The position numbers and the translations under genes are program-made. Positions 27,954 to 37,940 of a stretch of DNA of 64,000 bases are shown piece after piece. The DNA lies in the NCBI GenBank assembly GCA_030068145.1, contig JAPJBO010000169.1:248001-312000 (forward strand), written 5' to 3'. The notes under the pieces were generated by a model. The model searched no databases. It was given only the letters and a program-made list of their open reading frames with translations, and had not been told where the DNA came from. The stretch is from Diplonema papillatum (lineage: Eukaryota; Euglenozoa; Diplonemea; Diplonemida; Diplonemidae). Each line of letters starts with the position of its first letter. Position 1 is the first letter of the stretch.

Positions 27954-30091
27954 GGGCAAACTACCTTAAATGTCCGGCTATAGTTTCAAATCCCCCTTGT
28001 ATGTCCGACATATTTTCATTTTGACACCGTAGTTTCGAAATGCCCCTTATATGCCCAACACATCTTTGACCTTACCCTTATATGTCCAACATATTTTCAA
28101 AACGCCCCTTATATGTCCGACATATTTTCAAAATGTCCCTTATATGTCCGACATAGTTTCAATGATGTTTTCTCGCATGCCCTTATATGTCCGACATAGT
28201 TTCAGAATGCCCCCTATATGTCCGACATATTTTGGAAGCCGAAAGTATGTCCGACATATTTTCGGACAAGTCCTCAGATACTTTTAAACTTCCCCTTATA
28301 TGTCCGACATACTTTCATATTGCCCCTTATATGTCCGACATATTTTCAGAATGTCCCTTATATGTCCGACATATTTTCAGAATGTCCCTTATATGGGTCG
28401 ATTTAAAAAAGGGGGAGGGGGGGGTTCACTTCTGGTCGGGTTTTTTGATTTCCGTTGATGTTCACGCAGCTCAGACACACGGAATCGTCCCAGAAAGTTG
28501 TTTTAGGAGATATTCTGACCATAAACTTGGAGAAGCCATCAACAAAACATGAAACCAGCCCCCAAAATGGTGAATTCACCCTATTTTCAATCATTTGGGG
28601 CACCTGTGGTGTGACTGCTGTGCAATGCCTTTTTGTCGCCGCTCCACCCCAGAACGCCTTGAAAACCTCCCAGAACACTCTGGAAGAACCCCAGAACACC
28701 TTGGAATACCCCCAAACCACCTTGGAAGACCCGAGACTACCTTGAAAGACCCCCAGAACACAGGGGTACCGTTCACAGAAGGAACCGTGCGCCATCGTTG
28801 CGTATGCGTAACAAACCCACGGTGGGATTCGGGAGCTCATGTTGGGGTCATGTGCTTTTCGAGTAACCAAATGACATGATATAACCCCGCAAATACACAC
28901 AACAGATCAAAGAAAGATTGGGAAAGGTGGAAAATGCAGGTCAAACGGAAGTAGAATGTGCACACGCTTACGTTTTCCTTGACTTACTATGCCGTGTTTT
29001 GAAAGCTGTTGAGGGGCCCCTCCATAGGTTCTCGCATGATTCGTTCGCCTCTGTAACACTATCCGTTGTAGTAAGCTTCGCAATTGTGCTCTTGCAATAT
29101 CTAGCCGAATGGTGGGTGGCGGATTTCCGCGCTCGTGCGCAAGACACAATTTTACTGCAACTGCAGTGCAAGCTGAACCCGGTTCGTGGCTTTTGTCGCG
29201 GTAAAGTGTTACAAAGTCTTCAGCTTTCAGATCCGGATACTGCTCAAAGCAACCGGATAGTTAGAGGTCAAGTCTGGATACCCGTGTGCAGCTTTCGAAA
29301 AGGTTTGCGTATCTGGCGTTGGTTAGTCTTTGTAGGGGAAGCTTTTGACCCCCATTTCTCGAAAAGACAGTTTACAACACAACCCCGATAATACTCGTCT
29401 TTTCCTGTGTCCGTCTAGCACAGCTGCCAGGGGGTTCCGAATACATGTCTTTTATGTCGAGTGCACAACGCAGTTTGATGTGTCCGGGTCGTCTACATGT
29501 ACTTGCTGACCGGACTTCCGCCTGAGTTCAGCTCCAAAAGGTTGTTTCGAACCGGCAACCTGTGATCCTTCGATGAGTGCGGACGGCCGCCCGCTCTGTA
29601 GCGCGGCCTTGCGTTCGGTTCAAGTTACTGACTTCAAGGAATCATCCACCCTTGCACGATGCAATGTCAGGAGGCACCCAAATGTTGGACCCAAATGTTG
29701 GACCCAAGTTTGGACCCCAAGTTTGGACCGAAATGACCGGCATTACGCCTTGGACATATAAGGGTAACTTGAAAATATGTCGGACATATAAGGGTAATCC
29801 TGAAAATATGTCGGACATCATCCGCGAAAATATGTCGGACATATAAGGGGATTTTGAAAATATGTCGGACATATAAGAGGTATTTGAAAGTATGTCGGAC
29901 ATCGAAAAATATGTCGGACATATAAGGGGCATTTTGAAACTATGTCGGACATATACGGGACATTTTGAAACTATGTCGGACATATAAGGGTAACTTGAAA
30001 CTATGTCGGACATATAAGGGGCATTTTGAAAATATGTCGGACATATAAGGGGCATTTTGAAAATATGTCGGACATATAAGGGAATTTACCC
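27954..30091. mobile_element. Mutator-like non-autonomous element with tandem-repeat ends
   Basis: The element is flanked by a perfect 9-bp duplication TTAATTATA (27945-27953 and 30092-30100). The termini are GGGCAAACTACCTT and, on the other strand, GGGTAAATTCCCTT. Terminal arms consist of tandem units of about 30 bp (CCTTATATGTCCGACATATT): about 430 bp on the left, about 340 bp inverted on the right. A 9-bp duplication and G-starting ends fit the Mutator superfamily. The interior has no transposase frame; at 28650-28760 there is a CCCAGAACACCTTGGAA mini-array, and a 157-codon frame at 28918-29391 has no motif. The element lies inside the outer pogo transposon and therefore is younger than it. 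Confidence 0.85.
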
Positions 30092-30161
30092 TTAATTATA
30101 AGAGTAAATAATATCCGTGAAGTAAATAATATCCGTGAGTAAATAATATACGTAGGGGGTT

Positions 30162-30438
30162 TACTCTGGACATTTTCGGGCGGTTTGCTAGGGCATCTTT
30201 TGGTGCACCCAAATGGTTGTTCCGGGTTGCTGCGCGCGTCGCAGTGCAGGCAATTGCCAACAGACAAGTGCCTGGGATCAGCACCTTCCTCGAGAGATTC
30301 GGCTGGACGCTGCTAGGTGTATGTTCCGTGAACAGCAGACGGAAAGAATGCTTCATCCCGAAAGCTGTGCGAGTGCTATGCGCGTCTGAACGGGTTCAAA
30401 ACTTTCAGCGGGAAAGAAGTGCGTAATATTTAGTTTTG
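30162..30438. other. Non-coding spacer right of the pogo element
   Basis: I see no supported feature here apart from the TA target duplicate at 30162-30163. Confidence 0.4.
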
Positions 30439-30849
30439 TCATGAAAACCTCATCGCCTTCGACTCTGTCTGACTTTGAGCAGTGAGGAGAGGTGTAGAAT
30501 AGGTGGGAGGCCGCAACAGTGGAATGCCGCTACTCTTGCACCTGATGAGGAGACGCAGCTGCTCCCTCGTGGGGTTAGGGTCTTCGAAGTCATAGCTTAT
30601 CCACTTCCAGCGACAAACGGGCTTTGGCTCGCGAATCCACGCAGACGGGTGCGGAGTTTGGCTGGCGACCGTGGTGTAGTCTTCTGCCAGCGCTCCTGCT
30701 AAGGTGGCTGGCAGGATGAACGTTTTTTGGCATGGCTGGCAGCCGCCGGAAGCGGCTCCACCGGTTGATAACTCGGGTTGATAGTACAAAAGAGCCCTAG
30801 CTGCAGGCCCACAGGACTGGGACCTGCGGTTTGATTGGCGGTTTGACAT
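30439..30849 (-). CDS. Small hypothetical protein
   Basis: This is a 136-codon minus-strand frame from ATG 30849. The central part (AWIREPKPVCRWKWISYDFE, then DPNPTREQLRLLIRCKSSGI) has protein-like composition, with an N-terminal segment rich in Ser, Gln and Arg that could be an organelle leader. The stop is at 30439. I recognise no family and there is no conserved neighbour context, so it could also be one exon of a split gene. Confidence 0.4.
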   Translation of the reverse strand: MSNRQSNRRSQSCGPAARALLYYQPELSTGGAASGGCQPCQKTFILPATLAGALAEDYTTVASQTPHPSAWIREPKPVCRWKWISYDFEDPNPTREQLRLLIRCKSSGIPLLRPPTYSTPLLTAQSQTESKAMRFS

Positions 30850-31907
30850 AACCGCGGTCGTGATGACAAAGTGAGATGAAGTGCAGACAAATGACGGAAT
30901 GACGGACGACGCAACAAACTGCTTATTTTAGTTCAGTAAACTTACGAAAAAGAGCAGGCGGACACAGCAGCGAACGCGCGTTCCGAACGTTTTTCCGCTT
31001 CTCCGGCTCGCCAACTTTCTTGGCAGAGCGTTCTCGGGCGGGGGTGCAACCGGCGGGGTCGCGCGGCGGTTGCTGCACTAGCCGCCCCCCCGCTCACGCC
31101 CAGCGGTGGACGCTATTGATTGAAGAACCTTGTGCGCACAAGACACAAGGCTGAAGGTGCGAAGAGTGACCGCGTGCCTCCACCAGACAACGCAAGCTGC
31201 GGCTCAGTCCGAAGATAGTCGCTTCATGTTTCCCTTGCTCACGAGTGTGTTGCACACGTGTGTTCACTCCTCTGGAGTAAACATAACAGTGCACAACCGT
31301 GCGCTACCACCACTGGACAATTTTCAATAATGCCAAACATGTTTGCGTGTGTGCCATTAATTAAACCAACCTGCTTCATGGTGGAATCGGATTTGAACGA
31401 GCAACCCTCTTACGAGATCAGGTACCAGCCCCCACGCAAGTGTCTGCGTGGCGAGCAAAAAAGAGGCCGCCCAAGCAGACGAGGGAAATGGGGTGGACCT
31501 GACTCCATAAGCCTTATCGGGGAAAGTCGAGCGAAAGATGTTTCACCATTCGGTACTGCCCCTCCTCACGATACAATCGTTGGGTTCGGTTCGCCCTTCG
31601 CTGCTGTCTATCTAACATTGAGCGAAGCCGTAGCAGAAGCCCCCATAAGGACCAATCACCGGCTTGTACAACAGACTTTCGGGTTGAGATCACCCAAGGA
31701 CCGCTGCCGTCCGCAGGAGCGTTATGGCAACCAGCTGGCTCAACGTTTTCGCTCACTTGATGTGTGCCAATGGTATGCGGAGACAAGGAGCAAACCCTCG
31801 CGCTCGTGAGGGTAAAGTTGTAAAGCGCTGCCGTGGAAGCCTTCGGAGGAACCCTATGAAAGGTCGGGAAACGACTCCTATCGGGAGCCACGCCGATGCG
31901 ACGACGA
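30850..31907. other. Intergenic region, no supported gene
   Basis: Overlapping frames on both strands (183 codons plus at 31258-31809, 125 codons minus at 31514-31891) lack motifs and have mixed composition. It probably includes the 3' UTR of the asparaginase gene to the right. Confidence 0.35.
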
Positions 31908-33086
31908 TCAAAGCTTCGACATGACGAGCCCCGGCTCGCGCTCTAGGATCTGCTGCGTGTAGACTTCGGGCGGGGACACCTCTCCCCGTAGGGAAACGAG
32001 CAGCAGGTCGCGCACCTTGCGGCAGACGTCATGGCGAGAGTGCCCCTTCACGCGGGCGAAGAGGTACGCGAGCTTGGTGACCAGCGCTTCGGTGGTCATG
32101 TCGCCGGCGGAGGCAACGCCGCTGCCCGAGCCGTTTGCGGCGTACAAAGACGGCAGCACAGACCCCGTCAGGCACTGTGACTTCGCCACGACGAGCACGC
32201 CCCTCTCATTCGCGGTCTGCACGAACATCCTCAACCCGGGCTTGTGATACGGCGCGCCGCCGGACCCGTACACTTCGAGCACCACCGCTTGCAGCCGTTC
32301 GACGTCCTTTATGAAACAGTGCATGCCGCTGTCTTCGTAGCCCGGGATCAGCTTGATGACGGTGACGCCGGTGGCCAGCTCCTTCTGCACGCGCAGCCGC
32401 CTCTTCGGCTGGGGGAGGCAGATCGCTGTATTTATCTTGATCCCGGTGGCCAACGTGGCCAACGGGGCGAGGTTCGGGCTCGCGAACGCGTCCAGGTTGT
32501 AGCTGTTGGCCTTGCTCGTTCGGCACGCCCGCATCAGCTTGTCGCCGAAAAACAGGCACACCTCCGGGTAGTCTCCAGAGCCGGCGAGGATGATGGACCC
32601 GAGGATGTTCCGCCGGCAGTCCGTGTACGGCTGGCACAGGGGGATCTGGGACCCCGTGAAAATGACGGGCTTCCCCAGGTTTTCGAGGAGGAAAGAGCAG
32701 GCGGACGCCGCGTAGGACAGCGTGTCGGTGCCCATGACGACGACGAAGCCGTCGTTTTCCTCGTAGTTCTCCTCGATGTCGCTCGCAATCTTGATCCACG
32801 TGTCCGGCTCCATGTGACTGGAGTCGATCAACGGTGTGTACTCTTTGATGGCCACCTCGGGCATACCCGGTTCGCCCAATTCTTCCAAGCACGCAATTCG
32901 CTCGCTGAGGTAACCCGGCACTGTATCCAGCATGCCGTCTTCCCTGTGCTTCATCGACGCCGTCCCGCCCGTGTTGATCACGAGCACCTTCCGCCGCATG
33001 GACTCTTCCATTGCTTTCCCTTCTTTGCTCGCGGCCGAGATCATCCTAATCCTTGTGTTGGAGCATTGTGAGACGAATAGCCCCAT
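31908..33086 (-). CDS. L-asparaginase (type I/II amidohydrolase)
   Basis: The protein has 392 residues from ATG 33086; an in-frame Met at residue 15 (MISAASKEG) or those near residues 26 and 30 are possible later starts. It hydrolyses asparagine to aspartate and ammonia. The family signatures are all present: VINTGGTASM (nucleophilic Thr), LIDSSHMEPDTW (substrate-binding Ser), VVMGTDTLSYAAS (Thr-Asp of the second catalytic triad) and PVIFTGSQIPL. DCRRNILGSIILA, VCLFFGDKLMRACR and NLDAFASPNLAPLA follow, all with normal spacing. The length matches bacterial and animal-type cytosolic enzymes without ankyrin repeats. There is no signal peptide, so a cytosolic location is likely. It is a single open frame without introns. 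The C-terminal 90 residues form the usual small domain. Confidence 0.93.
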   Translation of the reverse strand: MGLFVSQCSNTRIRMISAASKEGKAMEESMRRKVLVINTGGTASMKHREDGMLDTVPGYLSERIACLEELGEPGMPEVAIKEYTPLIDSSHMEPDTWIKIASDIEENYEENDGFVVVMGTDTLSYAASACSFLLENLGKPVIFTGSQIPLCQPYTDCRRNILGSIILAGSGDYPEVCLFFGDKLMRACRTSKANSYNLDAFASPNLAPLATLATGIKINTAICLPQPKRRLRVQKELATGVTVIKLIPGYEDSGMHCFIKDVERLQAVVLEVYGSGGAPYHKPGLRMFVQTANERGVLVVAKSQCLTGSVLPSLYAANGSGSGVASAGDMTTEALVTKLAYLFARVKGHSRHDVCRKVRDLLLVSLRGEVSPPEVYTQQILEREPGLVMSKL

Positions 33087-34406
33087 TCCCTTACGGAACG
33101 GCGGTCTAATAACCCCTTGCGGACGGTTCGTAAGTAGCCTCTTTGCGGACAGTGTTCTAATAAACCTCTTGCGGACGAAGTTTTAATCGATGGACAACAA
33201 GTACTTAACGAAGTCATGAAGCGTATCCGGTGGTGCGTAACGAGTCTAAAACGTCTTCCCCAGCATCCTTGCGACGCGTCTAGGCAGCAAATGTGCGGGC
33301 AAGGAACAGGCACTAGTTTCGACTTTGCGCAACGCAAGACCTGTCGGGGTAGAAAGAAAGGGTCGGAAGCATTCCTAGAGTGTCCTGGGAATCCTCCGGG
33401 GGCTGCGACTACTTAGCGGCATCAAGAATGCAAAGAACCTGACCTAACCCGTAATATGAGACACCAATTTTCGCCGCTGGCCGAGACACCTTGCTTCGCT
33501 GTGACGCCGAGACGAAGGCAAACGAGATCATCCATGCTGAACTGGTTTCAGCGTGCTAACGGCCAGAGCAAAGCCTGTGAGGGAGAGGGAGAATGGGGGA
33601 GAATGATGCTGATGCGCGAGGTTGGTTGGACACCAACCCATTCAAGGCTAACGGGTAAGCAAGCTAGGACAGTTTGCGCCTTGAGGCGAGCAGAAACTGT
33701 GCTCCCGGAACTTGAAGGCGCGGGATTGCCTTCATTGCACTTCCCTGTTTGCAGAATTCAATAGAATCCAAACAAAAGAAAAAACATTCGCAGCCCGGCG
33801 TGGCCTTGCTCAAGAGACACAAGCGAGGACGGGGGAAGAAGTAGACGTTGCCTGACGCAAGAACGCCACGACGCGGCGAGCAAGAGCGGAGAGCAGAGAG
33901 CGGGTGGGGGAGAGCGAGGCGGAACGTTTTGTCACCGGTGCCTACCTGCCCCAGGACATAAGCAACATGGTTCGGACTACTCAATGTGGGGAGGTTGCAC
34001 TCAAATTGCTAGCTTGCAGCGCATAGATAGGCTGCATGATCTGCTATGTTTGACCTCAGCTGTCTTTCTGTGGCCGCCACAACTCGGAAGTCTTTTCGCG
34101 GTGGCTTGCCGAAGATGGCAGCGCATAGGGTGGGGGAGGAGTGAGGGCAATGGTTCCGTGCACTTCAAGGGTCCTACATTTACGTTCACGTTCCATGTAT
34201 CGAGGGGCGAGAGGGCATCGTTGGGCGGGGGGAAACCCGCACTTGAATCGCTACCCTCATAACTAAAATGAGAACCCACGGCGCGGGCAGTTGAACTCGC
34301 AAAAAGCTTCAATGCGGCACGCTCGTTTCCGTTTCTTTTTTTTTCTTCTTCTTTATCAGTTTCTTCTTCTTTTTTCCAAACGCGCGTTCGGGTGGGTCAT
34401 GGGTAT
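33087..34406. other. Intergenic region between asparaginase and HSP60
   Basis: GCGGAC(G/A)GT(T/C)(T/C)TAATA-like direct repeats occur near 33105-33185 (three degenerate copies just upstream of the asparaginase start). Otherwise only short frames without motifs are seen. The pyrimidine-rich T/C tract at about 34330-34380 lies just past the HSP60 stop, probably in its 3' UTR. Confidence 0.4.
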
Positions 34407-36652
34407 TTACATCATCCCCATTCCTCCCATTCCTCCCATGCCGCCAGCGGGAGCGTCGGACTTGGCGTCGCAGATGGCAGTCTCGGTGGTCGTGAGGAGG
34501 GTCGCGACCGACGCCGCGTCCACAATGCAGCAGCGCACAACCTTCGTTGGGTCGATGATGCCCGCTTCGAACATGTCGCCGTAGACCGCGTTCTGCGCGT
34601 CGTAGCCGAAACCTTCGCCGCCGTTCAGAACCTTCTCAACGACGACGGCTCCTTCGACGCCGGCGTTTTCCGCGATGGTGCGCAGTGGGAGCTGTGTTTG
34701 CAACGGTTGCGAATGGTCCAAAAAAACGGCGTTTTGAAGTCTTTGCAGAGCGGAAGCTCTGCTTGAGATTCCGGTAATTTCAAGGTTCTCCGGGTGACGT
34801 TCGTCGAACAGGTTAATTTGATGACTCGTCCTGAGAGTTCCCGGTTGGAGAATCCTGCCTCCCATACCCTTCACCCCACCTCATTTCGTCGTTAAAAGCT
34901 AGTGTTCTCCAAAACACCGACATTGCTCCAATACATCGATACTACTACTACTATACGAATAAAGGGGCAAGACCAAGTAAGAGCAAACACCTTGAGGGCG
35001 TTCATCATCAGGCGGACACCGACCTTCTGGTCCTGCGGCAGCGAGGCGTCCTCGAAGAGTACTCGGAGGGACTTGGACGCGTGAAGCAGGGCAGAGCCGC
35101 CGCCGGCGACGATGCCTTCCGCGACTGCGGCACGCGTGGCGTTGAGGGCGTCGGTGATCCTGTCCTTCTTCTCCGACACTTCGACCTCCGACGCGCCGCC
35201 CGTGCGGATGACCGCGACGCCGCCGCCGAGCTTCGCGAGGCGCTCCTGCAGCTTTTCGCGCGAGTAGTCGCTGGTCTCCGCGTCGATGAGCTCCTTGAGC
35301 AGGTCACACCGCTCCTGCACCGCCTCCGCGTTGCCGCCGCCAGACAGCACGATGGTGTTGCTCTTCGAGATGGTGATCTTCTTCGCCGTTCCGAGCATCG
35401 CCTCGGTGAAGTCCTTCGGCTCGTGCACCATCGTGCCCGCGTCCTCGCTGAGCATCGTTGCTCCGGTGAAGACTGCAATGTCTTGCAGCGTGTTCGTCTT
35501 GTTGTCACCGAAGCCTGGAGCCTTCACGGCAGCGACCTTAATCTTGCCGTTAATCTGTGTGTGCGTGTGCGGAGAGGGGTCGGCCCATGCAGACTCCGAC
35601 ACACTTGCCTCCCTGCCTTCTCGTGTGACGGCATTCGGGTACGTTTTCGTCGGTTCTTCTCATAACCCGAGGAGGGAAAGCGGGTTGATCTGCTCTTGTT
35701 TGCCTTCACAAAGCGAGGATCTGGCCGCAGAATGTGGCGCTTTCCGCTTCAGGTGTGCAGCGAACGCTTTGGCACTTGGAGCTCGTCTCACTGGACCCGC
35801 AATGCATACCTTGTTATAAATCATCGTGGTTAACGCTTCACCTTCAACGTCATCAGCGACGATGAGAAGCGGCTTGTTGTGCTGCGCGATGAAGTTGAGG
35901 GCCGGGAGAATCGTGTTAATGGACGAGATCTTCTGCTGGCAGACAAGAACGTAGGCGTCCTCGAACTCGACTCGCTGCGTCTTTGTGTTCGACACAAAGA
36001 ATGGAGAGATGAATCCACGCTCGAAGGACATGCCCTCCACGACTTCAAGTTCGTTGTGCATTGTCTTGCCGTCAGCGACAGTGATCACGCCTTCTTTTCC
36101 CACTCGCTCCATTGCCGTGGAGATGAGCTGGCCAATTTCAGCGTCCCCGTTTGCGGAGATGGTGGCTACCTGCGCGATCTCTTCCTTTGTTGTGATGTGT
36201 TTTGTCTGCGCCGCAAGGGACTCGAGGATCTTCTTGACAGCGAGGTCCATTCCGCGCTTCAGGTCCATCGGGTTGGACCCTGTGGCCACGGCCCTGAAAC
36301 CTTCCTTGAAGACTGCGCAAGAGAGAAGGGTGCTCGTCGTGGTCCCATCACCAGCGAGGTCATTCGTGGTGTTGGCCACCTGCCGGAGGAGCTGCGCCCC
36401 CAGGTTCTCGAACGGGTCAGCGAACTCGATTGACTTCGCGACGGTAACACCATCCTTCGTGATCTTCGGGGCTCCGTACGGCTGCTGGATAACTACGTTC
36501 CGGCCCTTCGGTCCCAGGGTCACCACAACCGCTTTCGTCAACTTCTCGACGCCATTCAGGATCGCCTGTCTCGCAGCGATACCGTGCTTGATATCCTTCG
36601 ACCCATAACGACGACCGCTGGTGCGCGCTACGGAAGCAACAGCCCTCTTCAT
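34407..36652 (-). CDS. HSP60: Mitochondrial chaperonin HSP60 (CPN60), three exons
   Basis: The exons are 36652-35810 (281 codons), 35554-34991 (188 codons) and 34691-34407 (94 codons plus stop), making 563 residues. The introns use GTATGC and GTGTTT donors and CACACAG acceptors, all phase 0. The N-terminus ([17 protein letters not shown]) is basic and hydroxylated, as expected of a mitochondrial import signal. GroEL-family signatures follow: [24 protein letters not shown] and [12 protein letters not shown] (ATP site), then GGMD-type apical residues, [32 protein letters not shown] and [15 protein letters not shown]. The C-terminal repeat [12 protein letters not shown] is typical of mitochondrial rather than plastid forms. 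It folds imported proteins in a double-ring cage with HSP10. The frame continues open upstream to 36760, but the Met at 36652 starts the targeting signal. Confidence 0.95.
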
Positions 36653-37394
36653 AATCGTAGTTTTCTTTTCGAGTTCTCTTTGTTCGATACAACCTCCTTC
36701 TGTGTGTGTTTGCTGACAAAGCCGATTGGACTGAGCGACCGCCAGAATAGACACAGACAAATACTGGTTCGAGCGGTGGGACTGACGGCGGGGCTATCGA
36801 CTGTACTCGGCTGGATGTTCTTCCCCAGAAACGCGGACAACCTGAACGCGCTGCACCTCACTACCTTCTGCGCGTGATATGATGTGATTTCTCCTCTTGG
36901 GCAAGCGTCTCGTCATTTCGCGTGCGTGCGCCTTCCTCGTTTCTATCAGCGCCCGTGCGCTTCCGTTTCGCCTTGTCGACCAGCATCGGTCAAGCTCGGT
37001 GGGTGTGCATTTTCAGTGTGCTGTTGCAGTGCGGTGCACAGCGCAGAATAATCCGAGCCGAATAATTCCTCTGCATCCTGCAGCAGGAAGGTTTTGCAGG
37101 CCATGATCGTAAAGGACCTATTCGCGACGGTAGCATTCCAGCTACTTACGGTGTTCGACAAGGAAAAAGGGTAAGCAAAGTAGCGGACAATTTGTCACTT
37201 GGCTCTAAAAACCGCAGAAGAAAAGGGAACATGCGAAGCTTTCTAACTAAAGCTCTATCAGAGGGAGGACAAAAAAAAAGACATGACCCCAGAGGAAGCT
37301 GCGTCGGTTGTCAACTCTGCACCCGAGGAGTGACCTTATGGTCTCTAAGCGGCATTCTCCGTGTTGCCGAGGGCACTAAAAAACTGCGCCCGAT
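36653..37394. other. HSP60 upstream region
   Basis: No gene is supported here. It is likely to hold the 5' UTR and promoter of HSP60. I looked for nGAAn heat-shock-type inverted arrays and saw no convincing cluster. Confidence 0.35.
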
Positions 37395-37847
37395 TCAATC
37401 GGTTCGTGTGTAGCTACGCAATATGCGTCTTCTAAGGAGTGACGCGCTTAGACGGATTAATGCGATTCCTTCGTGTCCCTTCTTTCTGGCCAACAATTTG
37501 TGTTTGAGCACCGATATGAGCATCAGTGCCGTTGGACCATGATTCGTAACATTTCCTACCACTGGGGCAAAAATACGTTGCATTGCGGCCGAGAAAACAA
37601 TCTTGCGGGTTGCTGCATTTTCACACCGTCGTGAAAGATCCGCCGACCGGATGTGCCAAACATTCTGCCGAGGGGTACCGAGCTTTTTCATGTCCCTGCC
37701 AATTAGCTCAGCTTTCCCAAACTGAGCGAAGCAAGGAGTATACCAACATGGGTCGTCGAGGAAATGCGGGACTCTCCCCCTGTGTGGATACCTCATTCCA
37801 GGAGACTTCCCTCCACGCCAGTTGTGTCCCGGCAGCTTGCGCCACAT
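37395..37847 (-). CDS. Hypothetical small basic protein
   Basis: This is a 150-codon minus-strand frame. Its second half (MQRIFAPVVGNVTNHGPTAL, then MLISVLKHKLLARKKGHEG) looks protein-like, with a hydrophobic patch followed by basic residues. It lies 94 bp downstream of the stop of the coiled-coil gene on the same strand. I recognise no family, and a chance frame remains quite possible. Confidence 0.28.
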   Translation of the reverse strand: MWRKLPGHNWRGGKSPGMRYPHRGRVPHFLDDPCWYTPCFAQFGKAELIGRDMKKLGTPRQNVWHIRSADLSRRCENAATRKIVFSAAMQRIFAPVVGNVTNHGPTALMLISVLKHKLLARKKGHEGIALIRLSASLLRRRILRSYTRTD

Positions 37848-37940
37848 TCCAGTTTTCCGGCAACACGCACTTGGCCAATCCTTTCTTTTTGGCGCAATCC
37901 ATATCCAAGCTGGCTATTCCCTGTGTTTCAACGAGCGCTG

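Larger units (their letters stand above)
22359..30161 (+). mobile_element. pogo-like DNA transposon, host of two nested elements
   Basis: The termini are AACCCCC(T)ACGTATATTATTTAC-type inverted repeats, flanked by TA on both sides (22357-22358 and 30162-30163), as expected for the Tc1/mariner-pogo superfamily. Subterminal repeats of GTAAATAATATCCGTG recur at the right end. The element's own transposase is at 25848-27701. Two younger elements sit inside it, at 22417-25764 and 27954-30091. Without them the element would be about 2.3 kb, a normal pogo size. Confidence 0.8.

Noticed and set aside
27954-30091. Small protein genes with repeated ICPTYFQ or YVRHIF motifs
   Set aside because: These frames come from translating the 30-bp terminal arrays of the Mutator-like element on either strand.
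32206-33071. Long frames (228 codons minus, 275 codons plus) overlapping asparaginase
   Set aside because: Both are shadows of the clear asparaginase frame.
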